Source: JADZEM01 sp046328125
Lineage (GTDB): Bacteria > Chloroflexota > UBA6077 > JACCZL01
DNA: 64,000 bases
Assembly (NCBI GenBank): GCA_046328125.1
Contig: JAXLXF010000038.1
Coordinates: 1-64,000 of the forward strand
Direction of reading: 5' to 3'
Shown here: positions 52,858 through 62,097 of the stretch, one piece after another
How the letters are laid out: the number at the start of each line of letters is the position of its first letter
Position numbering within the stretch: position 1 is the stretch's first letter
Made by a program: the position numbers and the translations under genes
The notes under the pieces: generated by a model
The model's database searches: none
Told to the model about the DNA's origin: nothing
The model's input: only the letters and a program-made list of their open reading frames with translations

Positions 52858-53700
52858 ATGGCCACCGCTTCAGCTACCGCCCCTGCGCCCGCGTCGATGA
52901 CGATGACGCCGGGTGAGCCAACGTCGGCTCGCCGCGATGGCGGGTCTTCATCTCTGACGCGGATCCTCGCGCGGTACACGCCGACGACGCTGGCCGAGAT
53001 GGACAAAGTCGCGCTGCTGAACCGGTTCGATACCAAGTACCTGCTCGCCGCCTCCGAGCTGCTCGCGCTGCTGCCGTCGCTCGCCGACGAGTACGACGTG
53101 CTGGAAGTGGACGGGCGGCGGGCGCATCGGTACCGAACGCTCTACTTCGACACCCCAGAGTTCGATCTGTACCAGCGGCACCATCAGGATCTCGCCGAGC
53201 GGCACAAGGTCCGCAGCCGGCAGTACCTGGACAGCGATCTCGCGTTCTTCGAGATCAAGTCGAAGACCACCCACGGCCAGACCCTCAAGGACCGGCTGCC
53301 GACCGACCATGCGCTGGTCGAGCTGACGCCCGAGGCCCGCGCGCTCCTGACCGACCGCCTGCCGGAGGACGAGCGCCAGCTCGAGCCGAAGCTCTGGAAC
53401 GACTTCGTGCGGATCACCCTGGTGGGCAAGCAGCGCGCCGAGCGACTGACCCTCGACCTGGGCATCCAGTTCGACTACGAGGGCCGGACGGCGATCCTGC
53501 CGGGCGTGGCGATCTGCGAGCTGAAGCAGGGCAGCGCCGGCCAGACCTCGGCGTTCGCGCGGCGGATGGAGCAGCTGGGCGTCGAGCCGACCAGCATCAG
53601 CAAGTACTGTGCTGGGGTGGCGCTGCTGGTGCCGACCGCGCCCCAAGAGACGTACCAGGAGAAGCTCCGCGAGATCGAGCGCGTCGCCCGCGGCGCCTGA
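52858..53700 (+). CDS. VTC-domain protein (polyphosphate polymerase-like)
   Basis: A 280-residue protein from ATG 52858, with GGAGA 6 bases before. After a ~30-residue Ala/Thr/Pro-rich leader the VTC fold begins: MDKVALLNRFDTKYLL, YRTLYFDTPEFDLYQRHHQD, KVRSRQYLDSDLAFFEIKSK and FAFARRMEQL-like SAFARRMEQLG with SISKYC. The tunnel's basic residues (R, K in NRFDTKY and VRSRQY) and the acidic metal ligand in FEIK are present. VTC domains make polyphosphate from ATP in yeast. Bacterial members are less studied and often sit beside CotH or membrane proteins; none is adjacent here. Confidence 0.85.
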   Translation: MATASATAPAPASMTMTPGEPTSARRDGGSSSLTRILARYTPTTLAEMDKVALLNRFDTKYLLAASELLALLPSLADEYDVLEVDGRRAHRYRTLYFDTPEFDLYQRHHQDLAERHKVRSRQYLDSDLAFFEIKSKTTHGQTLKDRLPTDHALVELTPEARALLTDRLPEDERQLEPKLWNDFVRITLVGKQRAERLTLDLGIQFDYEGRTAILPGVAICELKQGSAGQTSAFARRMEQLGVEPTSISKYCAGVALLVPTAPQETYQEKLREIERVARGA

Positions 53701-53796
53701 CGGGTCAGTGGACTACAGTCCGCAGCCCGGTTGACATGCCAGCCGTCTCCTCGTCAGCCTTCGACTCGCCCCGTTCAGATAGCGTTCCCATCCTCG

Positions 53797-53854
53797 CCGC
53801 GAGCGTCAGCGAGCCGGACCCCGTTCTTGAAGGTCCGCTCGCTGACGCTCGCGG
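53797..53854. terminator. Long hairpin before the sulfatase cluster
   Basis: CCGCGAGCGTCAGCGAGCCGG ACC is answered by GGTCCGCTCGCTGACGCTCGCGG around CCGTTCTTGAA, a stem of 23 bp with one bulged C. It is ~100 bases after the VTC-domain stop. There is no T-tract, so it may be a terminator or a dispersed palindrome. Confidence 0.5.
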
Positions 53855-53967
53855 TGACGACGTGCCGTAGCGGCCACACTGAACGGCATTGGCCCCCAAA
53901 GCGTCCTGGCTCGTTCCCGCCGTACCCGCCATACTGACGCCACGCTCGAAGTGGAGGGGAGACGGCC

Positions 53968-56265
53968 GTGGCGGAGATGCGGACGTACCAGGAAGGCACG
54001 CCGTTCAGCGGCACCATCGGACGAACGGCCGGCGAGTCGACGGCTGCCTGGCCCGTTGCGAAGCGGGCCAGAGACGGCGCCCCAAACGTCATCTTCATCC
54101 TGCTGGACGACGTCGGGTTCGCGCAGCTTGGCTGCTTCGGCGCCGATATCCGCACCCCGACGTTCGACCGGCTGGCAGCGGGCGGGCTGCGCTACCGCGA
54201 CTTCCACACCACGGCGATCTGCTCGCCGACCCGGTCCTGCCTGTTGACCGGCCGCAACCATCACTCCAACGGCGTCGGGATCATCCAGGAGATGGCGACC
54301 GGGTTCCCCGGCTACAACGGCAGCGTGCCCCGCGAGAACGGCTTCCTCTCCGAGACGCTGTTGCAGGAGGGGTACGCCACCTTCGCCGTCGGCAAGTGGC
54401 ATCTGACGCTCGCGTCGGAGTATGCCTCTGGCGCCTCAAAGGCGCGCTGGCCGCTCTCACGGGGCTTCGAGCGCTACTACGGGTTCCTCGGCGGCAAGAC
54501 CAGCCAGTGGGCGCCGACCCTCGTCCACGACAGCCACTACGTCGATCCGCCCAACGCCCTGGACGAGAGCTACCACCTGAACGCCGACCTGGCGGACCGG
54601 GCCATCGAGTACGTCACCGATCTCCGGACCGTCTCGCCGGACAAGCCGTTCTTTCTCTACTACTGCCTCGGAGCCGGGCACTCACCGCACCACGTCGAGC
54701 GCGAGTGGATCGAGAAGTATCGCGGCCAGTTCGACCGGGGCTGGGACCGCTGGCGCGAGGACGTCTTCGCGCGGCAGATCGAGATGGGGATCGTGCCGCC
54801 GGGCACGCAGCTCTCGGCGCGGCCGGACTGGGTGCCGGCCTGGGACTCTCTCTCCGACGACGAGCGCCGGCTGTACGCCCGCCAGATGGAGGTGTACGCC
54901 GCGTTCCTGGAGCAGACCGACCATCACATCGGCCGGGTGATCTCCTACCTGGAGGAGATCGGCGAGCTCGACAACACCCTGATCTTCCTGACCTCGGACA
55001 ACGGGGCCAGCTCCGAGGGCGGGCCGTTCGGCTCGTTCAACGAGAACCTGTTCGCGAACCGGATGGACCCGAGCGTCGCGGAGAACCTGGCCCACCTGGA
55101 CGACTGGGGCAGCGTGCGCTCCTTCCCCAACTACTCCTGGGGCTGGGCCTGGGCCGGTAACACGCCGCTGAAGCGTTGGAAGCGGTACCTCCACCAGGGC
55201 GGCATGAGCGACGCGGCGATCGTCCACTGGCCGAACGGGATCGCGGCCCGGGGCGAGGTGCGCGGCCAGTACGCCCACGTGGTGGACGTGGTGCCGACCG
55301 TCCTCGAAGCGCTCGGGCTGGACGCGCCGGCCGTCCTCAACGGCGTGCCTCAGAAGCCGATCGAGGGGGTCAGCTTCGCGCACACCTTCGCGGACGCGAC
55401 GGCCCCGACGAAGAAGACGGTCCAGTACTACGAGATGATCGGCTCGCGGGCGATCTGGCAGGACGGCTGGAAGGCCGTTGCCGAGCAGGAGCAGGGACCA
55501 GAGCTGACGCAGGCCATGTTGGACGCCCAGCAGTGGGAGCTGTACCACGTCGCCGAGGACTTCTCGGAGTGCAACGACCTTGCCGCACAGCACCCCGAGA
55601 AGCTGCGGGAGCTGATCGACCGCTGGTGGCAGGAGGCCGAGAAGTACAACGTCCTGCCGCTCGACTCCCGGATGCAGGCCCGGATGGCCGAGCCGAAGCC
55701 GCTCGCCGCCCGTCCGACCGGCCGCTACGTCTACTACCCCGGCGGCGCTCCCAGCTTCGAGTACACCGCCGTCAACGTCAAGAACCGCTCGCACACCATC
55801 ACGGCGCACGTCGAGATCCCGGCCGGCGGCGCCGAGGGCGTCCTGCTGGCCCACGGCAGCTGGTTCGCCGGCTACGCGCTCTACGTCCAGGACGGGCGGC
55901 TCCACTACGTCCACAACTACCTGGGGCTGGCCGAATACCGCGTGAGCTCGACCGCTCCGTTGCCGACCGGACCGCTCACGCTCGGCTTCCAGTTCCGCAA
56001 GACCGGCGAGCACCGAGGGATCGGGATGCTCTCCGTCAACGGCGAGCGGGTCGGCGAGGGCGAGATCCCCCGCACCATCCCGGGCGTCATCGAGACCTCC
56101 GGCGAGGGGCTTTGCTGCGGCTTCGACAGCGGCCTGCCAGTGACCGACCGGTACCAGGCGCCGTTCCGCTTCACCGGCACCATCAAGCGGGTCGTGGTCG
56201 AGGTGGAGGGCGTCGAAGCCGTGGACCCCGAGGCGGAGCTGCGGGCAGCCTTCACCACCCAGTAG
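53968..56265 (+). CDS. Arylsulfatase family protein 1 (FGly type, with C-terminal beta domain)
   Basis: A 765-residue type I sulfatase. The formylglycine motif is C85-S-P-T-R within AICSPTRSCLLTGR; metal ligands are D47/D48 in LLDDVG and the later SDNG (LTSDNGASSEGG). The start is GTG with GGAGGGGAG 8 bases upstream. Residues ~590-765 form an extra beta-sandwich (VEIPAGGAEGVLLAHGSWFA, LHYVHNYLG, GERVGEGEIPRT) of a type seen in large arylsulfatases. No signal peptide is visible, so it is probably cytoplasmic. It cleaves sulfate esters after oxidation of C85 by a formylglycine-generating enzyme that is not in the window. Shares architecture with 56393-58639. Confidence 0.94.
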   Translation: MAEMRTYQEGTPFSGTIGRTAGESTAAWPVAKRARDGAPNVIFILLDDVGFAQLGCFGADIRTPTFDRLAAGGLRYRDFHTTAICSPTRSCLLTGRNHHSNGVGIIQEMATGFPGYNGSVPRENGFLSETLLQEGYATFAVGKWHLTLASEYASGASKARWPLSRGFERYYGFLGGKTSQWAPTLVHDSHYVDPPNALDESYHLNADLADRAIEYVTDLRTVSPDKPFFLYYCLGAGHSPHHVEREWIEKYRGQFDRGWDRWREDVFARQIEMGIVPPGTQLSARPDWVPAWDSLSDDERRLYARQMEVYAAFLEQTDHHIGRVISYLEEIGELDNTLIFLTSDNGASSEGGPFGSFNENLFANRMDPSVAENLAHLDDWGSVRSFPNYSWGWAWAGNTPLKRWKRYLHQGGMSDAAIVHWPNGIAARGEVRGQYAHVVDVVPTVLEALGLDAPAVLNGVPQKPIEGVSFAHTFADATAPTKKTVQYYEMIGSRAIWQDGWKAVAEQEQGPELTQAMLDAQQWELYHVAEDFSECNDLAAQHPEKLRELIDRWWQEAEKYNVLPLDSRMQARMAEPKPLAARPTGRYVYYPGGAPSFEYTAVNVKNRSHTITAHVEIPAGGAEGVLLAHGSWFAGYALYVQDGRLHYVHNYLGLAEYRVSSTAPLPTGPLTLGFQFRKTGEHRGIGMLSVNGERVGEGEIPRTIPGVIETSGEGLCCGFDSGLPVTDRYQAPFRFTGTIKRVVVEVEGVEAVDPEAELRAAFTTQ

Positions 56266-56269
56266 CCAG

Positions 56270-56380
56270 GAGCCCCACCCCCCGACCCCCTCTCCACCGC
56301 GGTGGAGAGGGGGAGCCATACAGGCGTCTCTCCCTCTCCATCGCAATGGGGACAGTACGGGCTGGGGGTGGGGCTCCCGC
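56270..56380. repeat. Double family B palindrome between convergent sulfatases, copy 8
   Basis: GGAGCCCCACCCCCCGACCC and TCTCCACCGCGGTGGAGA, then CCCTCTCCATCGCAATGGGG and GGGGGTGGGGCTCCC. Outer arms pair over ~15 bases. It fills the gap between two convergent sulfatase genes and may stop transcription from both. Confidence 0.85.
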
Positions 56381-56392
56381 TGTCTGCCTCGG

Positions 56393-58639
56393 TCACTCCT
56401 CGGCGAGGGCCGCCCGCTCCTCGGCGGCCGGGTCGCGCTGCTGGTCGTCGGCCAGCTCCACGGTCACGCGGTGGAGCGTGCCGGTGAAGGTGAACGGCAC
56501 CGCGTACCGCTCGCTGACCGGCGAGCCGTCGTCTCGGCCGCAGTGGAGGCCGGCCTGGGCCGCCATGAACGGCCAGGTCTGGGGCAGCTCGCCCTCGCCG
56601 ACCGACGTGCCGTCCACGAGCAGCTTGCCGCGACCCTGGTGCTGGCCGGTCTTCGCAAACTCGAACCGGCAGATATGCCGGCCGGGCGCGATCTCGCCGT
56701 GCGACACGATCGTGTAGCGGACCTCGCCGAAGTTGTACTCGTACACCAGCCGGCCGTCTTTGACGAACAGCACGTAGCCGCCGAAGCGGTTGCCGGCCGC
56801 CAGCAACACCCCCTCGGCGCCGCCCTCCGGGATCGTGACCTCCGCCGAGATCGTGTACGAGCGGTTGGTGATGTTCGGCGAGCTCTGCCGCTCCACCCGC
56901 GCCATGCCCGGGTAGTACACGAAGTGGGTACGCGCGCCTGGCCGCCCCGCCGACCGCAGAGCCCCCACGTCGCGGTCGTCCAGCGGCAGCACGTCGTACT
57001 GGCCGGCCTCGGTCCACCAGCGCTCCACCATCTGGCGCAGCTTCTCGGGCTGCTCGCTCGCCAGGTTGCGCTCCTCGGCGTAATCGTCGTCCAGGTGGTA
57101 CAGCTCCCACTGATCCCGGTCGAAGTCGGCGCCGGTGCGGTGCTTCGCGACGGCCTTCCAGCCCCGGTGCCAGATCGCGCGGTTGCCCAGCATCTCGAAG
57201 TACTGGACCTCCTTGCGAGTGGCGGCGTCCGGCTGGTCGAACGTGTAGGCCAGGCTGGTGCCGTGGATCGGCATCTGGGGCACGTCGTTCAGGACGGCCG
57301 GCGCCGACACTCCGAGCAGATCCAGTACGGTCGGCACGATGTCCGTGACGTGGTGGTACTGGTGGCGCAGGCCGGGCTCCGCGATCCGGGCCGGCCAGTG
57401 GACGATCAACGGATCGCGGACGCCGCCGCCGTGGGTGTCCTTCTTGTACCACTTGAACGGCGTGTTGCCGGCCTGCGCCCAGCCGGTCGGGTAGTGGACG
57501 TTGGTCGTCTCGTCGCCCAGACGGTCGAGCGCCTCCAGGCTCAGGGCGAGCGGCTCCGGGACGCGGCTGGAGTACGCCTTGTAGACGTTGAAGCAGCCAA
57601 CGCGCGTCCCCTCGTTGCTGGCGCCGTTGTCCGACATCAGCACGACCATCGTGTTGTCGAGCTGGCCGATCTCCTCCAGGTAGGCGATCAGCCGGCCGAT
57701 CTGGGCGTCGGTGTGGTCGAGGAAGCCGGCGTACACCTCCATCTGGCGCGCGGCGACCCGCTGCTCGTCTGCTGTGAGCTCGTCCCAGGGCGGCACGTCT
57801 TCGTTGAGGGCCGGCAGCTCGACGCCCTCCGGTACGATGCCCATCGCCTTCTGGCGGGCCAGCCACTCGCCGCGCACCACCTCCCAGCCCGCGTCGAACC
57901 GGCCCTCGTACTTGTCGATGTGGGCGGCGGGCGCCTGGTGCGGCCAGTGCGCCGCCCCGAACGCGACGTACAGGAAGAACGGCTTGCCGGGCGCCGCGCT
58001 CTGCTGATCGCGGACGTACTCGACGGCGTGGTCGATCAGGTCTTCCGACAGGTGGTAGCCGGGCCGCCGCGGCGTGTCCACGATCTCGTTGCCCTCGCAC
58101 AGCTCCGGGTGCCACTGGTCGGTGTAGCCGGCCTGGAAGCCGTACCAGCGGTCGAAGCCGCGCTGAAGCGGCCAGGCGTCGAACGGGCCGGCGGCGGTCG
58201 CCTCCCGCAGCGGCATCAGGTGCCACTTGCCCACCACGAAGCTGTTGTAGCCGTGTGGACGCAGCATCTCGGCGAGAGTCGCGGCGCGCCTGGTCAGGCG
58301 GCCGGCGTAGCCCGGGTAGCCGGTCGCGTACTCGACGACAGTCCCGAGACCGGCCGCGTGGTGGTTGCGGCCGGTCATCAGGCAGGCGCGGGTCGGGGAG
58401 CACATCGCGGTGGTGTGGAAGTTGGTGTACTGGAGGCCGCCGCTCGCCAGCCGGTCCATGGTGGGCGTCTCGATGGTGGAGCCGTAGCAGCCGAGGTGGG
58501 CGAACCCGACGTCGTCCAGCAGGATGAAGACGACGTTGGGCGCACCGGCCGGCGCGGCGGCCGGCTGGGGCCACGATGGCGTGGATTCCTGGTAGGTCCG
58601 CCCAATCGTGCCGTCGAAGACGGGCTCGGCAGGTGGCAT
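56393..58639 (-). CDS. Arylsulfatase family protein 2 (FGly type, with C-terminal beta domain)
   Basis: A 748-residue paralogue of sulfatase 1, in opposite orientation. FGly motif at C80 in TTAMCSPTRACLMTGRNHHA; metal ligands in LLDDVGFAHLG and MSDNGASNEG. ATG 58639 is preceded by GGAGAG. The extra C-terminal domain (VTIPEGGAEGVLLAAGNRFG, GTSVGEGELPQT) is also conserved. Duplicated and diverged together with gene 1; the substrate specificities may differ. Shares its 158-base upstream gap with sulfatase 3, which is divergent. Confidence 0.94.
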   Translation of the reverse strand: MPPAEPVFDGTIGRTYQESTPSWPQPAAAPAGAPNVVFILLDDVGFAHLGCYGSTIETPTMDRLASGGLQYTNFHTTAMCSPTRACLMTGRNHHAAGLGTVVEYATGYPGYAGRLTRRAATLAEMLRPHGYNSFVVGKWHLMPLREATAAGPFDAWPLQRGFDRWYGFQAGYTDQWHPELCEGNEIVDTPRRPGYHLSEDLIDHAVEYVRDQQSAAPGKPFFLYVAFGAAHWPHQAPAAHIDKYEGRFDAGWEVVRGEWLARQKAMGIVPEGVELPALNEDVPPWDELTADEQRVAARQMEVYAGFLDHTDAQIGRLIAYLEEIGQLDNTMVVLMSDNGASNEGTRVGCFNVYKAYSSRVPEPLALSLEALDRLGDETTNVHYPTGWAQAGNTPFKWYKKDTHGGGVRDPLIVHWPARIAEPGLRHQYHHVTDIVPTVLDLLGVSAPAVLNDVPQMPIHGTSLAYTFDQPDAATRKEVQYFEMLGNRAIWHRGWKAVAKHRTGADFDRDQWELYHLDDDYAEERNLASEQPEKLRQMVERWWTEAGQYDVLPLDDRDVGALRSAGRPGARTHFVYYPGMARVERQSSPNITNRSYTISAEVTIPEGGAEGVLLAAGNRFGGYVLFVKDGRLVYEYNFGEVRYTIVSHGEIAPGRHICRFEFAKTGQHQGRGKLLVDGTSVGEGELPQTWPFMAAQAGLHCGRDDGSPVSERYAVPFTFTGTLHRVTVELADDQQRDPAAEERAALAEE

Positions 58640-58797
58640 CGGTCGCTCTCCGTCGTTGGTCGCTCGCCCTCCGTCGTTGGACGGGCGGCCTATGATAGCG
58701 AGATCGCGGGTCCGTGGGGACGGCGCATGTGCTACCCTCCCGTCCCGCGCCCGATGCAGCGAACGCGTCGGCGCACTGAACGCGGAGTGGAGCGGGA

Positions 58798-60231
58798 GTG
58801 AGCGCCATCGACCAGCGCCGCCGGCCCAACATCGTGATGATCCTGACCGACGACCACGCCGCCCACTCGATTGGCGCGTACGGCTCGGTCGTCAATCGGA
58901 CCCCCAGGATCGACCAGCTGGCCGAGCGCGGCTGGCTCTTCACGAACTGCTTTGCGACAAACTCCCTCTGTTCTCCGAGCCGCGCGTCCATCTTGACCGG
59001 CACGTACAGCCACGTGAACGGGGTGACGACGCTCACGACGCCGATCGACGCGAGCCAGCCGACGTTCATCTCGCAGCTCGCGGTGGCCGGCTATCGAACG
59101 GCGATCGTGGGCAAGTGGCACATGGGGGACGGCGACGGCCACGATCCTCAGCAGTTCGACTACTGGGACGTGCTCATCGGCCAGGGGGAGTATTTCAACC
59201 CGCGCTTCCTCTCACGCGATGGGCTGCGGACCGTCGAGGGGTACGCGACGGACGTCATCACCGATCTCGCGCTCGCCTGGCTGGAGCGCCAGGAGGGTGA
59301 TGCTCCCTGGTGCGTGCTGATCTATCACAAGGCGCCCCACCGCCCCTGGGAGCCTGACGCGGCGCACGCCGGCCTCTACGCCGACCCGATCCCGGTCCCG
59401 CCGACGTTCGACGACGACTACGCGACGCGAACGTCCTCCGCGCGGCGGGCGTTGATGCGGCTGGCGGAGGGCCTCAACGTGGCGGACCTCAAGCAGCCGC
59501 TGCCGGAAGGTCTGTCCTACGACGAGCTCGCGCTCTGGAAGTACCAGCGCTTCATGGAGGACTATCTCGCCTGCGTGGCGTCCGTGGACGACAACGTCGG
59601 TCGGACGATCGACTGGCTCGAACAGCGGGGCCAGCTCGACGACACGCTGCTGATGTACGCCTCCGACCAGGGCTTCTTCCTCGGCGATCACGGCTGGTTC
59701 GACAAGCGCTTCATGTACGAAGAGTCGCTCCAGATGCCGTTCCTGCTGAGCTACCCGCGCCTGCTGGCCGGAGGACGAGTCTTCGACGGCATCGTGACCA
59801 ACGTCGACATGGCGCAGACCATCCTCGACGCTGCCGGCGTGGAGCATCATCCCCGCATGCAGGGGCGGAGCTTCTGGGGCGACCTGCTCGGCGCTCCAAC
59901 CAGCGAGCCGGCCAGCGGCATGTACTACCGTTACTGGGAGCACGACGACCGGTTCCATCGTACGCCCGCCCACTACGGCTACCGGACGACCCGCTACAAG
60001 CTGATCTACTTCTACAACGACGGCCTCGGGCTGCCTGGCACCGGGCCATTCGCCTATCCACCAGAGTGGGAGCTGTACGACCTGGACGACGATCCAGCAG
60101 AGCTCCACAACGTCTACGATGACCCGAGCTATCGCGAGGTGCGCGAACGGTTGAAGAGCGAGATGTGGCGCGAGCAGGCGCGACTCGGAGACCAGCCCCA
60201 CCCCAGTCAACCCAGGCCGGCCGGTGTCTGA
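58798..60231 (+). CDS. Sulfatase family protein 3 (FGly type, choline/heparan-sulfatase-like)
   Basis: A 477-residue sulfatase without the extra beta domain. Start GTG at 58798. FGly site C58 in NSLCSPSRASILTGTYSHVN; metal residues D18/D19 in LTDDHA and YASDQGFFLGDHGWFDKR, the latter the pattern seen in choline-sulfatase and iduronate/heparan sulfatase-like enzymes. No signal peptide. It overlaps the start of sulfatase 4 by up to 8 bases, giving a two-gene operon. Confidence 0.94.
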   Translation: MSAIDQRRRPNIVMILTDDHAAHSIGAYGSVVNRTPRIDQLAERGWLFTNCFATNSLCSPSRASILTGTYSHVNGVTTLTTPIDASQPTFISQLAVAGYRTAIVGKWHMGDGDGHDPQQFDYWDVLIGQGEYFNPRFLSRDGLRTVEGYATDVITDLALAWLERQEGDAPWCVLIYHKAPHRPWEPDAAHAGLYADPIPVPPTFDDDYATRTSSARRALMRLAEGLNVADLKQPLPEGLSYDELALWKYQRFMEDYLACVASVDDNVGRTIDWLEQRGQLDDTLLMYASDQGFFLGDHGWFDKRFMYEESLQMPFLLSYPRLLAGGRVFDGIVTNVDMAQTILDAAGVEHHPRMQGRSFWGDLLGAPTSEPASGMYYRYWEHDDRFHRTPAHYGYRTTRYKLIYFYNDGLGLPGTGPFAYPPEWELYDLDDDPAELHNVYDDPSYREVRERLKSEMWREQARLGDQPHPSQPRPAGV

Positions 60232-61873
60232 GATGTCGACCGGCTCGATGGCGCCGCCGAACGTCGTGCTGATCCTCGCGGACGACATGGGCTACTCGGA
60301 TATTGGCTGCTACGGCGGCGAGGTCCAGACGCCTAACATCGACCGTCTGGCGCGAGGCGGCGTCAGGCTCTCGCAGTTCTACAACACGGCGCGTTGCAGC
60401 CCCTCGCGAGCATCCTTGCTCACGGGCCTGCACCCGCACCAGACCGGGATCGGCGTCCTCACCAACGACGACCGGCCGCACGGCTACCCCGGCACCATCA
60501 ACACCAGCTGCGTCACCCTCGCCGAGGTGCTGAAGGACGCGGGCTATGCCACCTGTCTCGCCGGCAAGTGGCACCTCTCCTCCGAGATGCACACCGCGAG
60601 CGACGCCTGGCCGACCCGGCGCGGCTTCGACCGCTTCTTCGGGACGCTGACTGGCTGCGGCTCGTTCTTCGATCCCGGGACATTGACGCGCGGCGAGGCC
60701 AACGCCGAGCACGAGGCGCGCGCGGGCGACTTCTACTACACGGACGCCATCGCGGACGAGGCGGCGGCATGTATTGAGGAGCTTGGCCGCGATCGGGCCG
60801 CCAGCCAGCCGGCGCGGCCGTTCTTCGTCTACACCGCGTTCACCGCGCCGCACTGGCCGCTCCACGCCCGCGCGGAAGACCTGGCACGCTATGCGGGCGC
60901 CTTCGACGAGGGCTGGGACGTGCTGCGCGAGCGGCGGATGGCGCGACTGCTCGACCTGGGGATCATGCGGCCTGACGGGGTGGCGCTCAGCGAGCGTGAC
61001 CCTACCCAGCCGGCCTGGGACGATGTCGAGCACAAAGCGTGGCAGGCCCGCCGGATGGAGGCGTACGCGGCCCAGATCGACCGGATGGACCAGGGCATTG
61101 GGCGGATCCTCGGCGCGCTGGAGGATGCCGGCCAGCTCGACAACACCCTGGTGATCTTCCTCTCCGACAACGGCGCCTCGGCTGAGGGGCTGCCGCTCTA
61201 CGGTCGTGCGGAGCAGTTCAGGACGCGCGAGGACATCGTGCGGCTGACCACGCGCGACGGCCGCGAGGTGCAGATCGGCAACGACCCGTCGATCGTGCCA
61301 GGGCCGGAGGACACCTACGCAAGCTACGGGCAAGCCTGGGCCAACCTCTCGAACACGCCGTTCCGCTACTACAAGCGCTGGGTCCACGAGGGCGGCATCG
61401 CCACGCCGGTCGTCATACACTGGCCGGCTGGCGACCTGCCGGCCGGGCAGGTCGTCCACGCGCCGGCCCAGCTCGTAGACGTGCTGCCGACGATCCTCGA
61501 CGTGACCGGCGCGGCCTATCCCAGCCGCTACCACGGCCATGAGATCGTGCCGTACGAGGGCCAGAGCCTGCTGCCGGCCCTGCGCGGCGGCCCGGCCCCC
61601 GAGCACACCCTGTACTGGGAGCACACCGGCAACGCCGCGATCCGGTCTGGCGACTGGAAGCTGGTGCGGGACTGGCCGCGCCCGTGGGAGCTGTACGACC
61701 TGTCCCGTGACCGCTCGGAGCTGCACGACCTGGCGGACGAGCACCCGGAGATCGTCCGTCAGTTGAGCGCGGACTGGGATGCCTGGGCCGCGCGGGTCGG
61801 CGTGCTCCCCTGGGACGCCGTGATCGACCTGTACGCGCAGCGCGGGCTGACCCAGGAGGACGCCCAGGCCTGA
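60224..61873 (+). CDS. Sulfatase family protein 4 (FGly type, arylsulfatase A-like)
   Basis: A 549-residue sulfatase. A GTG at 60224 overlaps the previous stop; ATG 60233 directly after that stop is equally plausible. FGly site C58 in YNTARCSPSRASLLTGLHPH (C50s if the later start is used), metal ligands in LADDMGYSDIG and LSDNGASAEG, and KWHLSSE in the active-site helix. The Arg/Lys/His set is complete. Arylsulfatase A-like, substrate not determined. Translational coupling with sulfatase 3 suggests they act on the same sulfated polymer or its fragments. Confidence 0.94.
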   Translation: MSEMSTGSMAPPNVVLILADDMGYSDIGCYGGEVQTPNIDRLARGGVRLSQFYNTARCSPSRASLLTGLHPHQTGIGVLTNDDRPHGYPGTINTSCVTLAEVLKDAGYATCLAGKWHLSSEMHTASDAWPTRRGFDRFFGTLTGCGSFFDPGTLTRGEANAEHEARAGDFYYTDAIADEAAACIEELGRDRAASQPARPFFVYTAFTAPHWPLHARAEDLARYAGAFDEGWDVLRERRMARLLDLGIMRPDGVALSERDPTQPAWDDVEHKAWQARRMEAYAAQIDRMDQGIGRILGALEDAGQLDNTLVIFLSDNGASAEGLPLYGRAEQFRTREDIVRLTTRDGREVQIGNDPSIVPGPEDTYASYGQAWANLSNTPFRYYKRWVHEGGIATPVVIHWPAGDLPAGQVVHAPAQLVDVLPTILDVTGAAYPSRYHGHEIVPYEGQSLLPALRGGPAPEHTLYWEHTGNAAIRSGDWKLVRDWPRPWELYDLSRDRSELHDLADEHPEIVRQLSADWDAWAARVGVLPWDAVIDLYAQRGLTQEDAQA

Positions 61874-62097
61874 GCGCCGCTCTCCGTCTACTGGAGACCG
61901 AGCGGAGTCCGCGCGTTCTTCCCACCGAAGACTCTGGAACATCGCGCATCCGCGTTTGTCAGAATTCAGCGTAGGTTTAGCTTCGCGTCGGCACACTGAC
62001 AGCGTCATGGTGCACGCTCAAACGTGCGTGTCGGCGGGCAGGCCATCTGCCAGGATGCCGAGACACCGCGTCCCCGGCGGCGCCCCGGGAGACGCTC

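Noticed and set aside
55917..59069. Open frame of over 1000 codons on the minus strand across two sulfatases
   Set aside because: It is the shadow of the genuine sulfatase frames; composition is Arg/Ala/Pro-rich with no motifs, as expected in high-GC DNA.
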